A stretch of 62,221 bases of DNA from Nitrospirae bacterium GWB2_47_37 (GTDB taxonomy: Bacteria; Nitrospirota; Thermodesulfovibrionia; Thermodesulfovibrionales; Dissulfurispiraceae), in contig MHDU01000045.1 in the NCBI GenBank assembly GCA_001803635.1, positions 1 through 62,221 on the forward strand, written 5' to 3'. Positions within the stretch are counted from its first letter, which is position 1. Each line of letters begins with the position of its first letter. The translations under genes and the position numbers were made by a program. The notes beneath the pieces are model-generated. The model was not told where the DNA came from and searched no databases. It saw nothing but the letters and a program-made list of their open reading frames with translations. Of this stretch, positions 1 through 8,572 are shown in pieces.

Positions 1-37
1 TTCCTATAGCTTGGAAAAACACGGCAGGAGAGATAAC

Positions 38-436
38 ATGCAAAAACTATTGAACGTATTCAAGGCGCTTTCCGACGAGACGAGGCTCAGAATACTGAAG
101 CTCCTCGAAAACGGAGAACTTTGCGTATGCGACATCGTGGCCGCCCTCGGCATGATTCAGCCCAAAGTCTCGTTCCATTTAGGAGTAATGAAAGACGCGG
201 GATTGATAAAAGACCGCAAGCAGGGCAGGTGGATACATTACCGCATCGACGATTCCGATATATTCAAACGCCTCATCCTCATCTCGGCTCTGGAACGCAT
301 TCCTGAAACCGCGATAGCGGAGGACAGAAAAAAACTCAGAAAATTTTTAAAGGATAAAAATGAAAAACGGGGCATGAAATCCAAAACCGAATCGTCCGCG
401 TGCCTTTGCGGAAAAGAGGGAGACAGGCAATGTTAA
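38..436 (+). CDS. arsR: ArsR-family arsenic-responsive repressor
   Basis: Winged-helix ArsR/SmtB repressor of 132 aa that would release the ars operator when arsenite binds. The helix-turn-helix and wing region reads through ALGMIQPKVSFHLGVMKDAG, and the metalloid-binding pair sits in the family motif ELCVCD (Cys-x-Cys at the start of the recognition region). The ATG at 38 is preferred over an in-frame TTG at 11 because AGGAG lies seven bases before it. It is the first gene seen of a tight operon and overlaps arsC by seven bases, so translation is probably coupled. The promoter lies at or beyond the window edge. Function from family and neighbours is very likely. Confidence 0.93.
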   Translation: MQKLLNVFKALSDETRLRILKLLENGELCVCDIVAALGMIQPKVSFHLGVMKDAGLIKDRKQGRWIHYRIDDSDIFKRLILISALERIPETAIAEDRKKLRKFLKDKNEKRGMKSKTESSACLCGKEGDRQC

Positions 437-852
437 AGGTCATGTTCCTGTGCACGGGCAATTCATGCAGGAGCCAGATGGCCGAGGGGTTTGCGAGGGA
501 AATCGGAAAGGGTATTATCGAACCTTACAGCGCCGGGCTTATTGCAGCCGGAGTTAATAAAAGGGCAATAGCCGTTATGAAGGAAATCGGAATAGACATT
601 TCCAAACAGAAATCCGAAGAGATAGACGAAGAGCTTCTCGGGAATATGGATATTATCATCACCCTTTGCGGCCACGCAGAGGCTTCATGCCCTTTGACTC
701 CGCCGCATATCAGGCGCCGCCACTGGCCTATCGACGACCCGGTAGAAACTATAGGCGCAGAGGAAGAAATAATGCGCGAGTTCAGAAGGGCAAGGGACGA
801 GATAAAGGGAAAAATAACTGATTTTATAACAGAGGCAAAAAAGGAGGCTTAG
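430..852 (+). CDS. arsC: Arsenate reductase, low-molecular-weight phosphatase type
   Basis: Reduces arsenate to arsenite in the cytoplasm, probably with thioredoxin. The 140 aa protein starts with the phosphatase P-loop CTGNSCRS (C-x5-R-S). The second redox pair, LCGHAEASC, has the C-x6-C spacing of the pI258-type ArsC family, which separates true arsenate reductases from ordinary tyrosine phosphatases. The start at 430 is chosen because the protein then begins directly at the beta strand before the P-loop and a GAGGGAG ribosome site precedes it. It overlaps arsR and is four bases from arsD. Confidence 0.93.
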   Translation: MLKVMFLCTGNSCRSQMAEGFAREIGKGIIEPYSAGLIAAGVNKRAIAVMKEIGIDISKQKSEEIDEELLGNMDIIITLCGHAEASCPLTPPHIRRRHWPIDDPVETIGAEEEIMREFRRARDEIKGKITDFITEAKKEA

Positions 853-856
853 GGCA

Positions 857-1195
857 ATGAAAGTCGAAATTTACGATCCCGCCATGTGCTGTCCAACCGG
901 GCTTTGCGGGCCTGCTATAGACCCGGCGCTGGTCAAAATTAGCGACGCAGTGCTTGCCTTAAAAAAACAGGGGGTCGAAGTTCAGCGGTTCAGCCTCGCG
1001 CAGCAGACCAAGGCGTTTATGGATAACAAAAAAGTGGCGGATCTGCTCCATAATAACGGCAAGAAGGCTCTGCCGGTCATTATAGTCAACGGCGAAGTGT
1101 TAAAAACGGGAGCGTATCCTTCATACGAGGAACTATGCAATGCGCTCGGCATAGAGCCGCTGAAGGCAAAGCCGATTTCATTGCAGATGAAATGA
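857..1195 (+). CDS. arsD: ArsD arsenite metallochaperone
   Basis: Delivers arsenite to the ArsA ATPase. The N-terminal metalloid site is complete: Cys11, Cys12 and Cys17 in DPAMCCPTGLCG correspond to the essential Cys12/13/18 set of the family. At 112 aa it ends before the vicinal cysteine pairs found near the C terminus of the plasmid R773 protein, which are dispensable for chaperone activity there. It lies between arsC and arsA with one to four bases between genes, the usual arsDA order. Confidence 0.93.
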   Translation: MKVEIYDPAMCCPTGLCGPAIDPALVKISDAVLALKKQGVEVQRFSLAQQTKAFMDNKKVADLLHNNGKKALPVIIVNGEVLKTGAYPSYEELCNALGIEPLKAKPISLQMK

Positions 1196-1196
1196 G

Positions 1197-3002
1197 ATGA
1201 CAAAATACATATTCTTTTCGGGCAAGGGCGGCGTGGGCAAAACGACTATGGCATGCGCCACAGCGATCTATCACGCAACTGAGGGCAAAAAAACATTGAT
1301 AGTGACGACTGACCCTGCTTCCAATCTTGCAGATGTGTTTGAGCAGGAGATCGGGCATAAGATAACGCCGATCAACGGCATCGCAAATCTTTATGCTATG
1401 GAGATAGACCCTGATGAGGCGACGCGGGAATATAAAGAGCGCATTATATGCCCTTTCAGGGAGGTGATGCCCGCGGACGTGATCGCCTCGCTCGAAGAGA
1501 ACCTGAGCGGCCCTTGCACTACGGAGATGGCTTCATTCGACAGGTTCATAGATTTTATGGAAGGCGACGAGTACGATGTGATTGTTTTCGATACCGCCCC
1601 AACAGGGCACACAATAAGGCTTCTTGAACTTCCTGTGGACTGGTCGAAACATATTGAAGAATCGGCAAAGGGGAGCGGACAGACATGTCTCGGCCCGGTT
1701 CAGACCATTCAGGAATCAAAAGACAAATACGACAGGGCAACCGCTTTATTGAAAGACCCTCAGAGGACGACTTTTATATTCGTTATGAGACCGGAAGACC
1801 TCTCTCTCTACGAAACAATTAGGGCCTCAAAGGAGCTTGAAACCATAGGCATAAAATCGGGAGAGATAATAATAAACGGCATTCTGCCGGAAGATGTCTG
1901 CGAAATAAATTTTTTCAGGAAGAAATACGAAGCCCAGCAAAAAATAATAAAAGAAACGGAAAGCGCGATAGAAAAGCCGAAGCGGTATATGTTTTTAAGA
2001 GACAATGAGGTAAAGGGGATCGACGCGTTGAAGGGTGTTGCGGAAGAATTGTTCAAAGGCGTAAAACCAAAATTCGGCATAAAGGGCGAGCCGCCGGAGC
2101 GATCCCAACCTGCCCTTGAAATGCCCGACATAAACAGCCTGTGGCTTCCCGGGAAACAAACAAAGGCATTATTCTTCACCGGTAAGGGCGGCGTGGGCAA
2201 AACAACCGTATCGTGCATTGCAGCTCTTTATACCGCTCAAAAAGGTTTTAAGACCCTTCTCGTAACAACAGATCCCGCGGCGCATATAGGAGAAGTGCTT
2301 GACGTTAAAATCGGCAGCAGACCCGTAAGTATAACCGAAAACCTATACGCCGTAATGGTAGATCAGGAAGAAGCGTTCAGGGAATATAAAGAAGGGGTTT
2401 TAAACGACGCGCGCGGCAAATACTCGGAAGACATGCTCGCCGCAATGGAAGAGGAACTCAATTCTCCCTGCACGGAAGAGATGGCTGCCTTTGACAAGTT
2501 CATTCAGTATATAGAAGGCAGAGATTATGAAGTAGTTGTATTCGATACCGCTCCCACTGGCCACACCTTAAGACTCCTTGACCTTCCCTTCGATTACGCA
2601 AAACAGGTGGAGATGATGGTTTCCGCTGCGGAAAGCGCGGAAGTGAAAGAGACCGCCCGGAGCAGATTTGCGGAGATAATAGAAATATTGAAAGATAAAA
2701 ACCGCACTATCTTCAGCCTTGTGCTTTACCCTGAATCGACGCCTATTATGGAATCATACCGCGCCATGCTCGATTTAAAAGATGCCGGGATACATACGCA
2801 GCTTGTGGTCGCAAATATGATATTGCCTGAAGAAGTATGCACGAATGATTTTTTTAGAAACAGAAGGCGGATGCAGATGAGGTATTTGAAAGAGATTGCC
2901 TACAAGTTCAAACTGCCGGCGCTTCAAATCCCTTTAACTCAGGACGAAATAAAAGGGCTTCGTTCCCTGAACTCCGTTCTGAAAATTATATTGTATAGCT
3001 GA
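1197..3002 (+). CDS. arsA: ArsA arsenite-transporting ATPase (two-domain)
   Basis: Soluble ATPase that energises an arsenite efflux pump. The 601 aa chain is an internal duplication: each half has a deviant Walker A GKGGVGKT (residues ~9-16 and ~327-334) and the signal-transduction motif DTAPTGHT. The three metalloid-binding cysteines known from the R773 enzyme are all present: Cys107 (SGPCTTEM), Cys164 (GQTCLGP) and Cys425 (NSPCTEEM). No ArsB or Acr3 pump is visible downstream, so the partner must lie upstream of the window or elsewhere. This is the last gene of the operon; a weak hairpin follows. Confidence 0.95.
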   Translation: MTKYIFFSGKGGVGKTTMACATAIYHATEGKKTLIVTTDPASNLADVFEQEIGHKITPINGIANLYAMEIDPDEATREYKERIICPFREVMPADVIASLEENLSGPCTTEMASFDRFIDFMEGDEYDVIVFDTAPTGHTIRLLELPVDWSKHIEESAKGSGQTCLGPVQTIQESKDKYDRATALLKDPQRTTFIFVMRPEDLSLYETIRASKELETIGIKSGEIIINGILPEDVCEINFFRKKYEAQQKIIKETESAIEKPKRYMFLRDNEVKGIDALKGVAEELFKGVKPKFGIKGEPPERSQPALEMPDINSLWLPGKQTKALFFTGKGGVGKTTVSCIAALYTAQKGFKTLLVTTDPAAHIGEVLDVKIGSRPVSITENLYAVMVDQEEAFREYKEGVLNDARGKYSEDMLAAMEEELNSPCTEEMAAFDKFIQYIEGRDYEVVVFDTAPTGHTLRLLDLPFDYAKQVEMMVSAAESAEVKETARSRFAEIIEILKDKNRTIFSLVLYPESTPIMESYRAMLDLKDAGIHTQLVVANMILPEEVCTNDFFRNRRRMQMRYLKEIAYKFKLPALQIPLTQDEIKGLRSLNSVLKIILYS

Positions 3003-3003
3003 A

Positions 3004-3023
3004 ATAGTTGTAACTATCTTTTT
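3004..3023 (+). terminator. Weak hairpin plus T-run after arsA
   Basis: A short inverted repeat ATAGTT/AACTAT with a two-base centre is followed by CTTTTT, directly after the arsA stop. The stem is only five or six A/T-rich pairs, so this is a possible rather than a convincing terminator. Confidence 0.35.
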
Positions 3024-3031
3024 CCTGCTCT

Positions 3032-4258
3032 TCATTCCTGCCTTTTTTCAATTTTTTCAAGTTCTTCATATGCTTTCTTTGCGCAATCCGGGCACATGCC
3101 GTGGCTGAACTCGGCCTCTGAATGGTCTCTGATATACAATTCCATCTGCTCCCAGTACCCCTTATCGTCACGTATCTTTTTACAGTAAGAGCATATAGGC
3201 AGGATGCCCCGCAATGTCTTGACCTCTGCAAGGGTCTTCCGAAGATTTTTCGTGCGTTCTTCTATAAGCAGTTCCAGTTCTTCTCTGTGTCTGCGTAATT
3301 CTTCCTCAATTCGCTTGCGGTTTACAATTTCCTGTTCCAATGATTCATTCTTAACGGCGAGTTCCGCAGTGCGTCTATTGACCATAATTCTGAGCATTGC
3401 CGACCAAAAAATTGCCGTCACAGCAATAACTCCCAGAACAACAAGGGTAATAAGGAAATATTTTTTGTACTTACGCCATGGATCATCAAAGCCGAGCCAC
3501 TTCTCATAAATCCTGTCATATTCTTCGCCCGATTTAACGATCAAGAGCCCCTGATTGAGCTTTTCGCGCAGTTCATCCGCGCCTTTCCTCACGCCGAATG
3601 AAAAAACGCGCTTATAGTCAGGAACGAGCGGCCCGGCTTTCAGGCCCTTTATTGAATGCTTTTTTATTGCCAGAATGCCGATCAGCTTCGAGCAAAGGAA
3701 CGCGTCATTTTTCCCTGACGCAATCATCTTTAAGCCTTCGGGAATAGTGTCAACAAGCACAATTTCTCCCTGGAATTTATGCTCCAGAAGCGCGTGATGA
3801 GCGGCATCCGACCGCATGACAACTATTTTCTTTCCATGCGCGGATTCCATGTCGCGAATTTCGGCGCTGCCGGAGCGTACAAAGAAGGTATCAAAAGTCT
3901 CTGTATGGGAAAGGCTGAAATCCACCAAACGCTGTCTCTCGGGCGATTTTGCCACAATAGGCAATATATCCAATTGGCCTGAAACAAGACCGTTCCACAT
4001 TACGTCCCATGTCCCGGTCGTAATGACGATCGGCAGGTCCATGGCTTTTGCAACCGCTTTAATAAGTTCAACTGAAAAGCCGTCGGCCTGCCCATTTTCA
4101 TCAACAATAGCAAAGGGCGGAAATTCAATCTCGCTGCCTACCTTAATCGCAGGCTTACTGTTTGACGCATAGCTGACAGCGATCGTAAGACTTACGGCGA
4201 TAATCACGGATAAAATGCAAAGGGATCGAATCATTAATTTTTTGTCCAATACATTCAT
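3032..4258 (-). CDS. Periplasmic substrate-binding sensor with membrane anchor, coiled coil and Cys-rich tail
   Basis: A 408 aa protein with a signal or anchor segment at residues ~10-30, a bacterial extracellular solute-binding family 3 domain (~35-265), one transmembrane helix (~270-292), a coiled coil (~300-350) and a C-terminal module with ICSYCKKIRDDKGYWEQ and later HGMCPDC. That Cys-x2-Cys ... Cys-x2-Cys module is common at the ends of bacterial response-regulator and PAS proteins and is probably metal-binding, but its function is not established. There is no kinase or output domain. It lies 33 bases downstream of a hybrid kinase that has almost no periplasmic sensor, so the two probably work together (inference). 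Confidence 0.75.
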   Translation of the reverse strand: MNVLDKKLMIRSLCILSVIIAVSLTIAVSYASNSKPAIKVGSEIEFPPFAIVDENGQADGFSVELIKAVAKAMDLPIVITTGTWDVMWNGLVSGQLDILPIVAKSPERQRLVDFSLSHTETFDTFFVRSGSAEIRDMESAHGKKIVVMRSDAAHHALLEHKFQGEIVLVDTIPEGLKMIASGKNDAFLCSKLIGILAIKKHSIKGLKAGPLVPDYKRVFSFGVRKGADELREKLNQGLLIVKSGEEYDRIYEKWLGFDDPWRKYKKYFLITLVVLGVIAVTAIFWSAMLRIMVNRRTAELAVKNESLEQEIVNRKRIEEELRRHREELELLIEERTKNLRKTLAEVKTLRGILPICSYCKKIRDDKGYWEQMELYIRDHSEAEFSHGMCPDCAKKAYEELEKIEKRQE

Positions 4259-4291
4259 TTTCGCATTTTTATCCTAACATAAACCCTCTGC

Positions 4292-5797
4292 TCATGAAAT
4301 CTTCTCTTTATCCAGCGCCTGCCTCACCCTTTTTAAAAGCACGTCGGGAGATACCGGTTTGGGAATGAACTCCATCCCCTCTTCAAAAACTCCCTTCTTG
4401 TGGATAATATCTGCCGTATATCCGCTCATAAAAAGCGCCTTTATGCCCGGGTTTATTTCCTTTATCTCTTCATACGCTGCCTTGCCGTCCTTCTTCGGCA
4501 TTATCACATCGAAGAGGAGAAGCCGAACCGTGTCTTTATTCTCAGTGAATTTATTCACCGCATCTTCGCCGTCAACGGCCTCTATAATTTTATATCCGAA
4601 CTTCTCAAGCACTTTCTTCGCGAGTTCTCTTACCTCGACGTCATCCTCGGATACGAGTATCGTTTCGGAGCCGCCTTTTATCTCCGCTGTTTGAACCGTC
4701 TTTTCGAGCTGCGTTTCCGCATCCCTTCCTATTAGAGGCAGATATATCATAAACGTCGCGCCCTTTCCGGGCTCGCTGTAAACGGAGACATAGCCGTTAT
4801 GCTGCCGGATGCTGCCGTATGCCGTGGCCAGCCCCAGACCGGTGCCCTTGCCGACCTCCTTTGTGGTGAAGAACGGCTCGAATATTTTTCCCCTTGTTTC
4901 CTCGTCCATGCCGACTCCGGTATCCGATACCGACACAAAGGCATACTTTCCGGGCTTTCCATATCCGTGCGCCTTCATATAACTTTCGTCAAGCTCGGCA
5001 AGGCCGGTCTCTATGGTCAGAATGCCGCCGTCCGGCATCGCGTCCCGCGCATTCGTAACGAAATTCATCAGCACCTGCTCTATCTGCCCCCCATCGGCCA
5101 TTACCGTAAGTTCTTCGTCCGCAACGTCTACCCTGAACTCTATGTCCTCGCTTATCAGCCTTGAAAGCATCTTTTTTATCCCGCGTATTATGTCATTGAC
5201 GTTAACCGGCTTCAGGCTCATTATCTGCTTCCTGCTGAAGGCTAAAAGGCTGTTCACAAGATGAGCCGCCTTTTCCGCGGAACTAAGTACCTCTTTGATA
5301 TACGGGCTGCCGGGGTCGTCTTCCTGCATCTTCATCTGCAAGAGATTGGCATAGCCTATTATCGTAGTCAGTATGTTATTGAAGTCATGCGCGACGCCTC
5401 CCGCCAGAGTGCCGACAGCTTCCATCTTTTGAGCGTGGCGAAGTTGTTCCTCCAGCCCGCGCTGTTCTTCTTCGCGGCGTTTAAGCTCGGCCTGAGATTT
5501 TTCAAGCTCCACAACCCGATGCTCAAGCTCCTCGTTAAGTACGCAGATCTTTTCGCCTGTTTTTAGCGCATCCTCTTTTGAACGATATATTTTTTTAGTA
5601 TAGCCGGAGATAAGACTATGAAGCACTACCGCGGTAATTGCAACGTAAAACCATCCCTTGTAAGTTTGGAATAATGTAAGGGTTTCATGGTCTTCTATCA
5701 TTTTAGCCAGCAATGTATCCGAAAGAAAAATCCACATCCCACCTACGACAGCGTAAATCAACACGATCTTTAGTGGAATCAGGTTATCCCTTTTCAT
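4292..5797 (-). CDS. Membrane hybrid histidine kinase with C-terminal receiver
   Basis: A 501 aa sensor kinase. Two transmembrane helices (~8-28 and ~48-66) enclose a periplasmic loop of only about 20 residues. A coiled coil follows, then a HisKA domain with the phospho-acceptor in GGVAHDFNNILTTI, an HATPase domain (N box NFVTNARDAM, G boxes DTGVGM and GTGLGLA) and a receiver domain (~375-495) with the acceptor Asp in LLFDVIMPKKDG. It precedes the substrate-binding-type sensor gene on the same strand, and transcription would start in the intergenic region near 5.8 kb. The ligand is unknown. Confidence 0.88.
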   Translation of the reverse strand: MKRDNLIPLKIVLIYAVVGGMWIFLSDTLLAKMIEDHETLTLFQTYKGWFYVAITAVVLHSLISGYTKKIYRSKEDALKTGEKICVLNEELEHRVVELEKSQAELKRREEEQRGLEEQLRHAQKMEAVGTLAGGVAHDFNNILTTIIGYANLLQMKMQEDDPGSPYIKEVLSSAEKAAHLVNSLLAFSRKQIMSLKPVNVNDIIRGIKKMLSRLISEDIEFRVDVADEELTVMADGGQIEQVLMNFVTNARDAMPDGGILTIETGLAELDESYMKAHGYGKPGKYAFVSVSDTGVGMDEETRGKIFEPFFTTKEVGKGTGLGLATAYGSIRQHNGYVSVYSEPGKGATFMIYLPLIGRDAETQLEKTVQTAEIKGGSETILVSEDDVEVRELAKKVLEKFGYKIIEAVDGEDAVNKFTENKDTVRLLLFDVIMPKKDGKAAYEEIKEINPGIKALFMSGYTADIIHKKGVFEEGMEFIPKPVSPDVLLKRVRQALDKEKIS

Positions 5798-6002
5798 AAA
5801 AGCATTATATCACCGAATGAGATATATTGAAAATTCAAATGCAATTTATGCGCGACCATATGCAAATTTTGCATCCGCCCCCTCCCTGCTGCCGTAAAAA
5901 TATAAATTGTTTTTGATTCATTAATACGCTTCATGCTTTATTATCCTTTATTTCCCAGCTATAAATTCAAAATTTAGACAACCTATAAAAAAATGTTGTT
6001 AA

Positions 6003-6020
6003 TTGGCATAGTAATTGCTT
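6003..6020 (+). promoter_or_regulatory. Sigma54-like -24/-12 promoter
   Basis: TTGGCATAGTAATTGCTT matches the sigma54 consensus TGGCAC-N5-TTGCW, with GG at 6005-6006 and GC at 6017-6018, exactly twelve bases apart. Only the C of the -24 box differs. It points at the envelope operon that starts at 6100. The window encodes two sigma54-type activators. Confidence 0.6.
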
Positions 6021-6032
6021 CAACTGTAACGG

Positions 6033-6061
6033 TTGACAGTCGCCATTTTTGGTGCTATATA
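6033..6061 (+). promoter_or_regulatory. Sigma70-like promoter of envelope operon
   Basis: TTGACA at 6033-6038 and TATATA at 6056-6061 are separated by exactly 17 bases, giving a strong housekeeping-type promoter about 35 bases before the ATG at 6100. The -35 box overlaps an inverted repeat TCAAC/GTTGA (6020-6036), which could be an operator. Confidence 0.6.
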
Positions 6062-6099
6062 TCAGACAAGAGGATCATTTCCGGCTCAAGGAGGCATGT

Positions 6100-6552
6100 A
6101 TGAGAACAAAAAGGATCGTAGGATTGGCAGTAACGGTAATATTTCTTTTGACCGCGTCGGCAGCCATAGCAGCATGGCATGGGTATCGCGGAAGCGGCGG
6201 ATGGGGCATGGGAACCCAGTATCAGAGAATGTATAATCCCGCAGCAGCAGAAACCCTTTCAGGAACGGTCGAAGCGGTGGATAAAATCACACCCATGAAA
6301 GGAATGTACTCCGGCGTCCATATAACGCTTAAAACAGACAAGGAGACTATTTCCGTCCATCTGGGCCCTGAATGGTATATCGAAAGGCTCGACACCAAAA
6401 TTGAGAAAGGCGATAAAATCGAGGTCAAGGGTTCGAGGGTAACATTTGCGGGCAAGCCGGCAATAATAGCGGCAGAGGTCAAGAAGGGCGATAATGTCCT
6501 GATTCTCAGAGACAAGGCAGGCATTCCCGCATGGTCAGGGTGGAGAAGGTAG
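6100..6552 (+). CDS. Secreted small protein, OB-fold-like
   Basis: A 150 aa protein with a clear signal peptide (MRTKRIVGLA through AAIAA), so it is probably periplasmic. The mature part is rich in beta strands. The pattern LSGTVEAVDKI ... GPEWYIERLDTKIEKGDKIEVKGSRV resembles small periplasmic OB-fold-type domains of unknown function. The start at 6100 is set by the GGAGG just upstream and by the signal peptide. It leads the operon that continues with an ABC transporter and probably shares its promoters, though a hairpin follows the gene. The precise role is unknown. Confidence 0.72.
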   Translation: MRTKRIVGLAVTVIFLLTASAAIAAWHGYRGSGGWGMGTQYQRMYNPAAAETLSGTVEAVDKITPMKGMYSGVHITLKTDKETISVHLGPEWYIERLDTKIEKGDKIEVKGSRVTFAGKPAIIAAEVKKGDNVLILRDKAGIPAWSGWRR

Positions 6553-6577
6553 AATTAGTCGAAACGCAGAAAAAATA

Positions 6578-6605
6578 GGCCCTGCCTTGAGCCGGAGGCA
6601 GGGCT
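6578..6605 (+). terminator. Intra-operon hairpin (attenuator or processing site)
   Basis: Nine perfect base pairs (6579-6587 with 6596-6604, GCCCTGCCT and its complement) with an eight-base loop lie between the secreted-protein gene and the ABC ATPase gene. There is no T-run after it, so partial termination or an mRNA-stability element is more likely than full termination. Confidence 0.5.
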
Positions 6606-6623
6606 GTTAAAAAGGAGACAGCC

Positions 6624-7328
6624 ATGTCATTAATAGCTGCGGAAAATATTCAAAAGGATTACAAAACAGGCGAAGTAACCGTTAAGGCATTAAAGGGGCT
6701 GAGCTTTGAAATAGCTCCCGCGTCTTTTGTCTCTTTCGTAGGCCCTTCGGGCAGCGGAAAGACCACTCTCTTAAACATCATCGGGTGCCTTGATAAGCCC
6801 ACAATAGGTTCATTAACAGTAGCGGATACCGATGTCCTGCATCTTGACAGAAAGCAGAGCGCATCATTCAGGGGCAGTAACATAGGTTTTATATTTCAGG
6901 ATTTCAATCTTATCCCCGTGCTTACCGTTTATGAAAATATTGAATATCCTTTGCTTATGGTACAGAACACACCCGCTTCAGAAAGGAAGAAAAGAGTCAC
7001 AGCCCTCCTTGATGCTGTAGGTATGATTGACCAGAAAGATAAATATCCCGACCAGATCTCCGGAGGGCAAAAGCAGAGAGTTGCTGTTGCAAGGGCATTG
7101 GTCACAAATCCCAAGCTTGTTCTTGCGGATGAGCCGACCGCAAACCTTGATCACAAGACAGCTTATATGGTTATCGACCTCATGAAGAAGATGAGGGACG
7201 AGTTTAAGACCACCTTTATCTTCTCCACACACGACCAGAAGATAGTCGGAGAGGCGGAAATACTCTACACGCTTGAAGACGGTGAATTGATCGGCAGGCA
7301 GGCCAAAGGAGGCAAAGGCAATGGGTAA
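6624..7328 (+). CDS. ABC transporter ATP-binding protein (LolD/MacB type)
   Basis: A 234 aa cytoplasmic ATPase of the family that powers FtsX-type permeases. Walker A GPSGSGKTT (~39-47), Q-loop FIFQDFNLIPVLTVYENIEYP, signature ISGGQKQRVAVARAL, Walker B LVLADEPTANLD and the H-loop STHD are all intact. It overlaps the permease gene by eight bases. LolD-like in sequence, but its neighbours do not include a second lolC/lolE-type permease, so it may serve a dedicated mechanotransmission or lipoprotein-release complex rather than general lipoprotein export. Confidence 0.92.
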   Translation: MSLIAAENIQKDYKTGEVTVKALKGLSFEIAPASFVSFVGPSGSGKTTLLNIIGCLDKPTIGSLTVADTDVLHLDRKQSASFRGSNIGFIFQDFNLIPVLTVYENIEYPLLMVQNTPASERKKRVTALLDAVGMIDQKDKYPDQISGGQKQRVAVARALVTNPKLVLADEPTANLDHKTAYMVIDLMKKMRDEFKTTFIFSTHDQKIVGEAEILYTLEDGELIGRQAKGGKGNG

Positions 7329-8559
7329 TCTCTTTAAAATAGCGATAAGAAACCTCTTGAGATATAAAAGAAGGACATTGCTTACCGCTTCGTTAATAAC
7401 GATCGGCGTTGTATTTGTCCTTGTGTTCATTTCCGTTTCAGGCTCGTTCAAGAACATGATGATAGGGCAGATAACGGATTCATATATGGGACACCTGCAA
7501 GTGCACCGGAAAGGTTATGTCGCATCCATAGATAACCTTCCCCTCAACCTCAATCTGAAGGCAAGTACCATTGCACGACTCGAAAACATCCTCGATAAAC
7601 AGCCGGAAATAGAGGCATACTCGCCGAGGATAAAGTTCGGAGGCATGTTCAGCAACTTTGTTGAGACCACCAATATCAGACTGGTAGCTGTTTATCCCGA
7701 CAGGGAATTCAGGACAGTCCCGCTTCTCCCGTTAAGGATAACGAGCGGAGGGAAGACCCTTAACAGGGGAGAAATCCTTATACCCGATCTCCTTGCAAAG
7801 GGCATGAAAGTGAATATTGGAGACATGGTCGTAATTGTCGCGACCAATGTGGACGGCTCGGTGAACGGGAAGCAGTTCAAGGTCGCCGGTATCGTCGAAG
7901 GAATAACCGGGCCAGGAGGCAGGGATGGGTATATCCATATCGAGGATGCAGCGGAACTCCTTAGGATGGAGAAAATGGAGATTAGCGAATTTGCAATACG
8001 GCTTAAAGATTTCGGCAAGCTCGGCAAATTCAGCGAAAAACTGGATGGCCTTCTTTCAAAGGAACTCAACCAGCAGAACAAACCCATATTTGAACTGCAC
8101 ACATGGGAAAAACTCTCGCCCTTCTTCAACATAGCCAAGATGATAGATGTGATGACGTTTTTCATAAAACTTATGCTAATAGCCATAGTTCTCATCAGCA
8201 TCATGAATGTGATGATAATGGCGGTGTATGAGAGAATACGCGAAATAGGCACGATCGCCGCAATAGGAACTCTGCCAAGTAGGATATTGAACATGTTCGT
8301 GATCGAGGGTTTCTGCCTCGGAATTGCAGGAACAATTATCGGCAATATCGCCGGCATCGTTATCATTTTCACCCTCAATATGATGAAGATGACTTATAAT
8401 TTCGGACAGCAGAAGGGACTTATACTTCAAGCGAATATTAATCCGGCGGATATTCTCGTCATATCGGTAACCGTAATAATCGTCTCGGTCTTAGCCAGTC
8501 TCCAGCCCGCGTTCAAGGCGTCGCGCATGGAGCCGATCAAGGCACTGAGGCACATATAA
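7321..8559 (+). CDS. FtsX-like ABC permease (MacB/LolC type)
   Basis: A 412 aa inner-membrane permease with the topology of the family: a first helix (~19-40), a large periplasmic domain (~41-280) and three C-terminal helices (~282-312, ~328-358, ~376-398). It ends with the family motif around LASLQPAFKASRMEPIKALRHI. It probably forms a homodimer with two copies of the upstream ATPase. Fourteen bases separate it from the LolA-like gene. Confidence 0.9.
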   Translation: MGNLFKIAIRNLLRYKRRTLLTASLITIGVVFVLVFISVSGSFKNMMIGQITDSYMGHLQVHRKGYVASIDNLPLNLNLKASTIARLENILDKQPEIEAYSPRIKFGGMFSNFVETTNIRLVAVYPDREFRTVPLLPLRITSGGKTLNRGEILIPDLLAKGMKVNIGDMVVIVATNVDGSVNGKQFKVAGIVEGITGPGGRDGYIHIEDAAELLRMEKMEISEFAIRLKDFGKLGKFSEKLDGLLSKELNQQNKPIFELHTWEKLSPFFNIAKMIDVMTFFIKLMLIAIVLISIMNVMIMAVYERIREIGTIAAIGTLPSRILNMFVIEGFCLGIAGTIIGNIAGIVIIFTLNMMKMTYNFGQQKGLILQANINPADILVISVTVIIVSVLASLQPAFKASRMEPIKALRHI

Positions 8560-8572
8560 AAAGGAGACGGAA

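Larger units (their letters stand above)
5798..6099. other. 302-base divergent intergenic region
   Basis: Separates the leftward kinase gene from the rightward envelope operon. It is A/T-rich and has no credible coding frame. The right half carries a sigma54-like and a sigma70-like promoter (listed separately). Just upstream of these is an imperfect dyad with arms ACAAC (5978-5982) and GTTGT (5995-5999), a possible activator site. Nothing recognisable is seen in 5800-5970. Confidence 0.6.
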
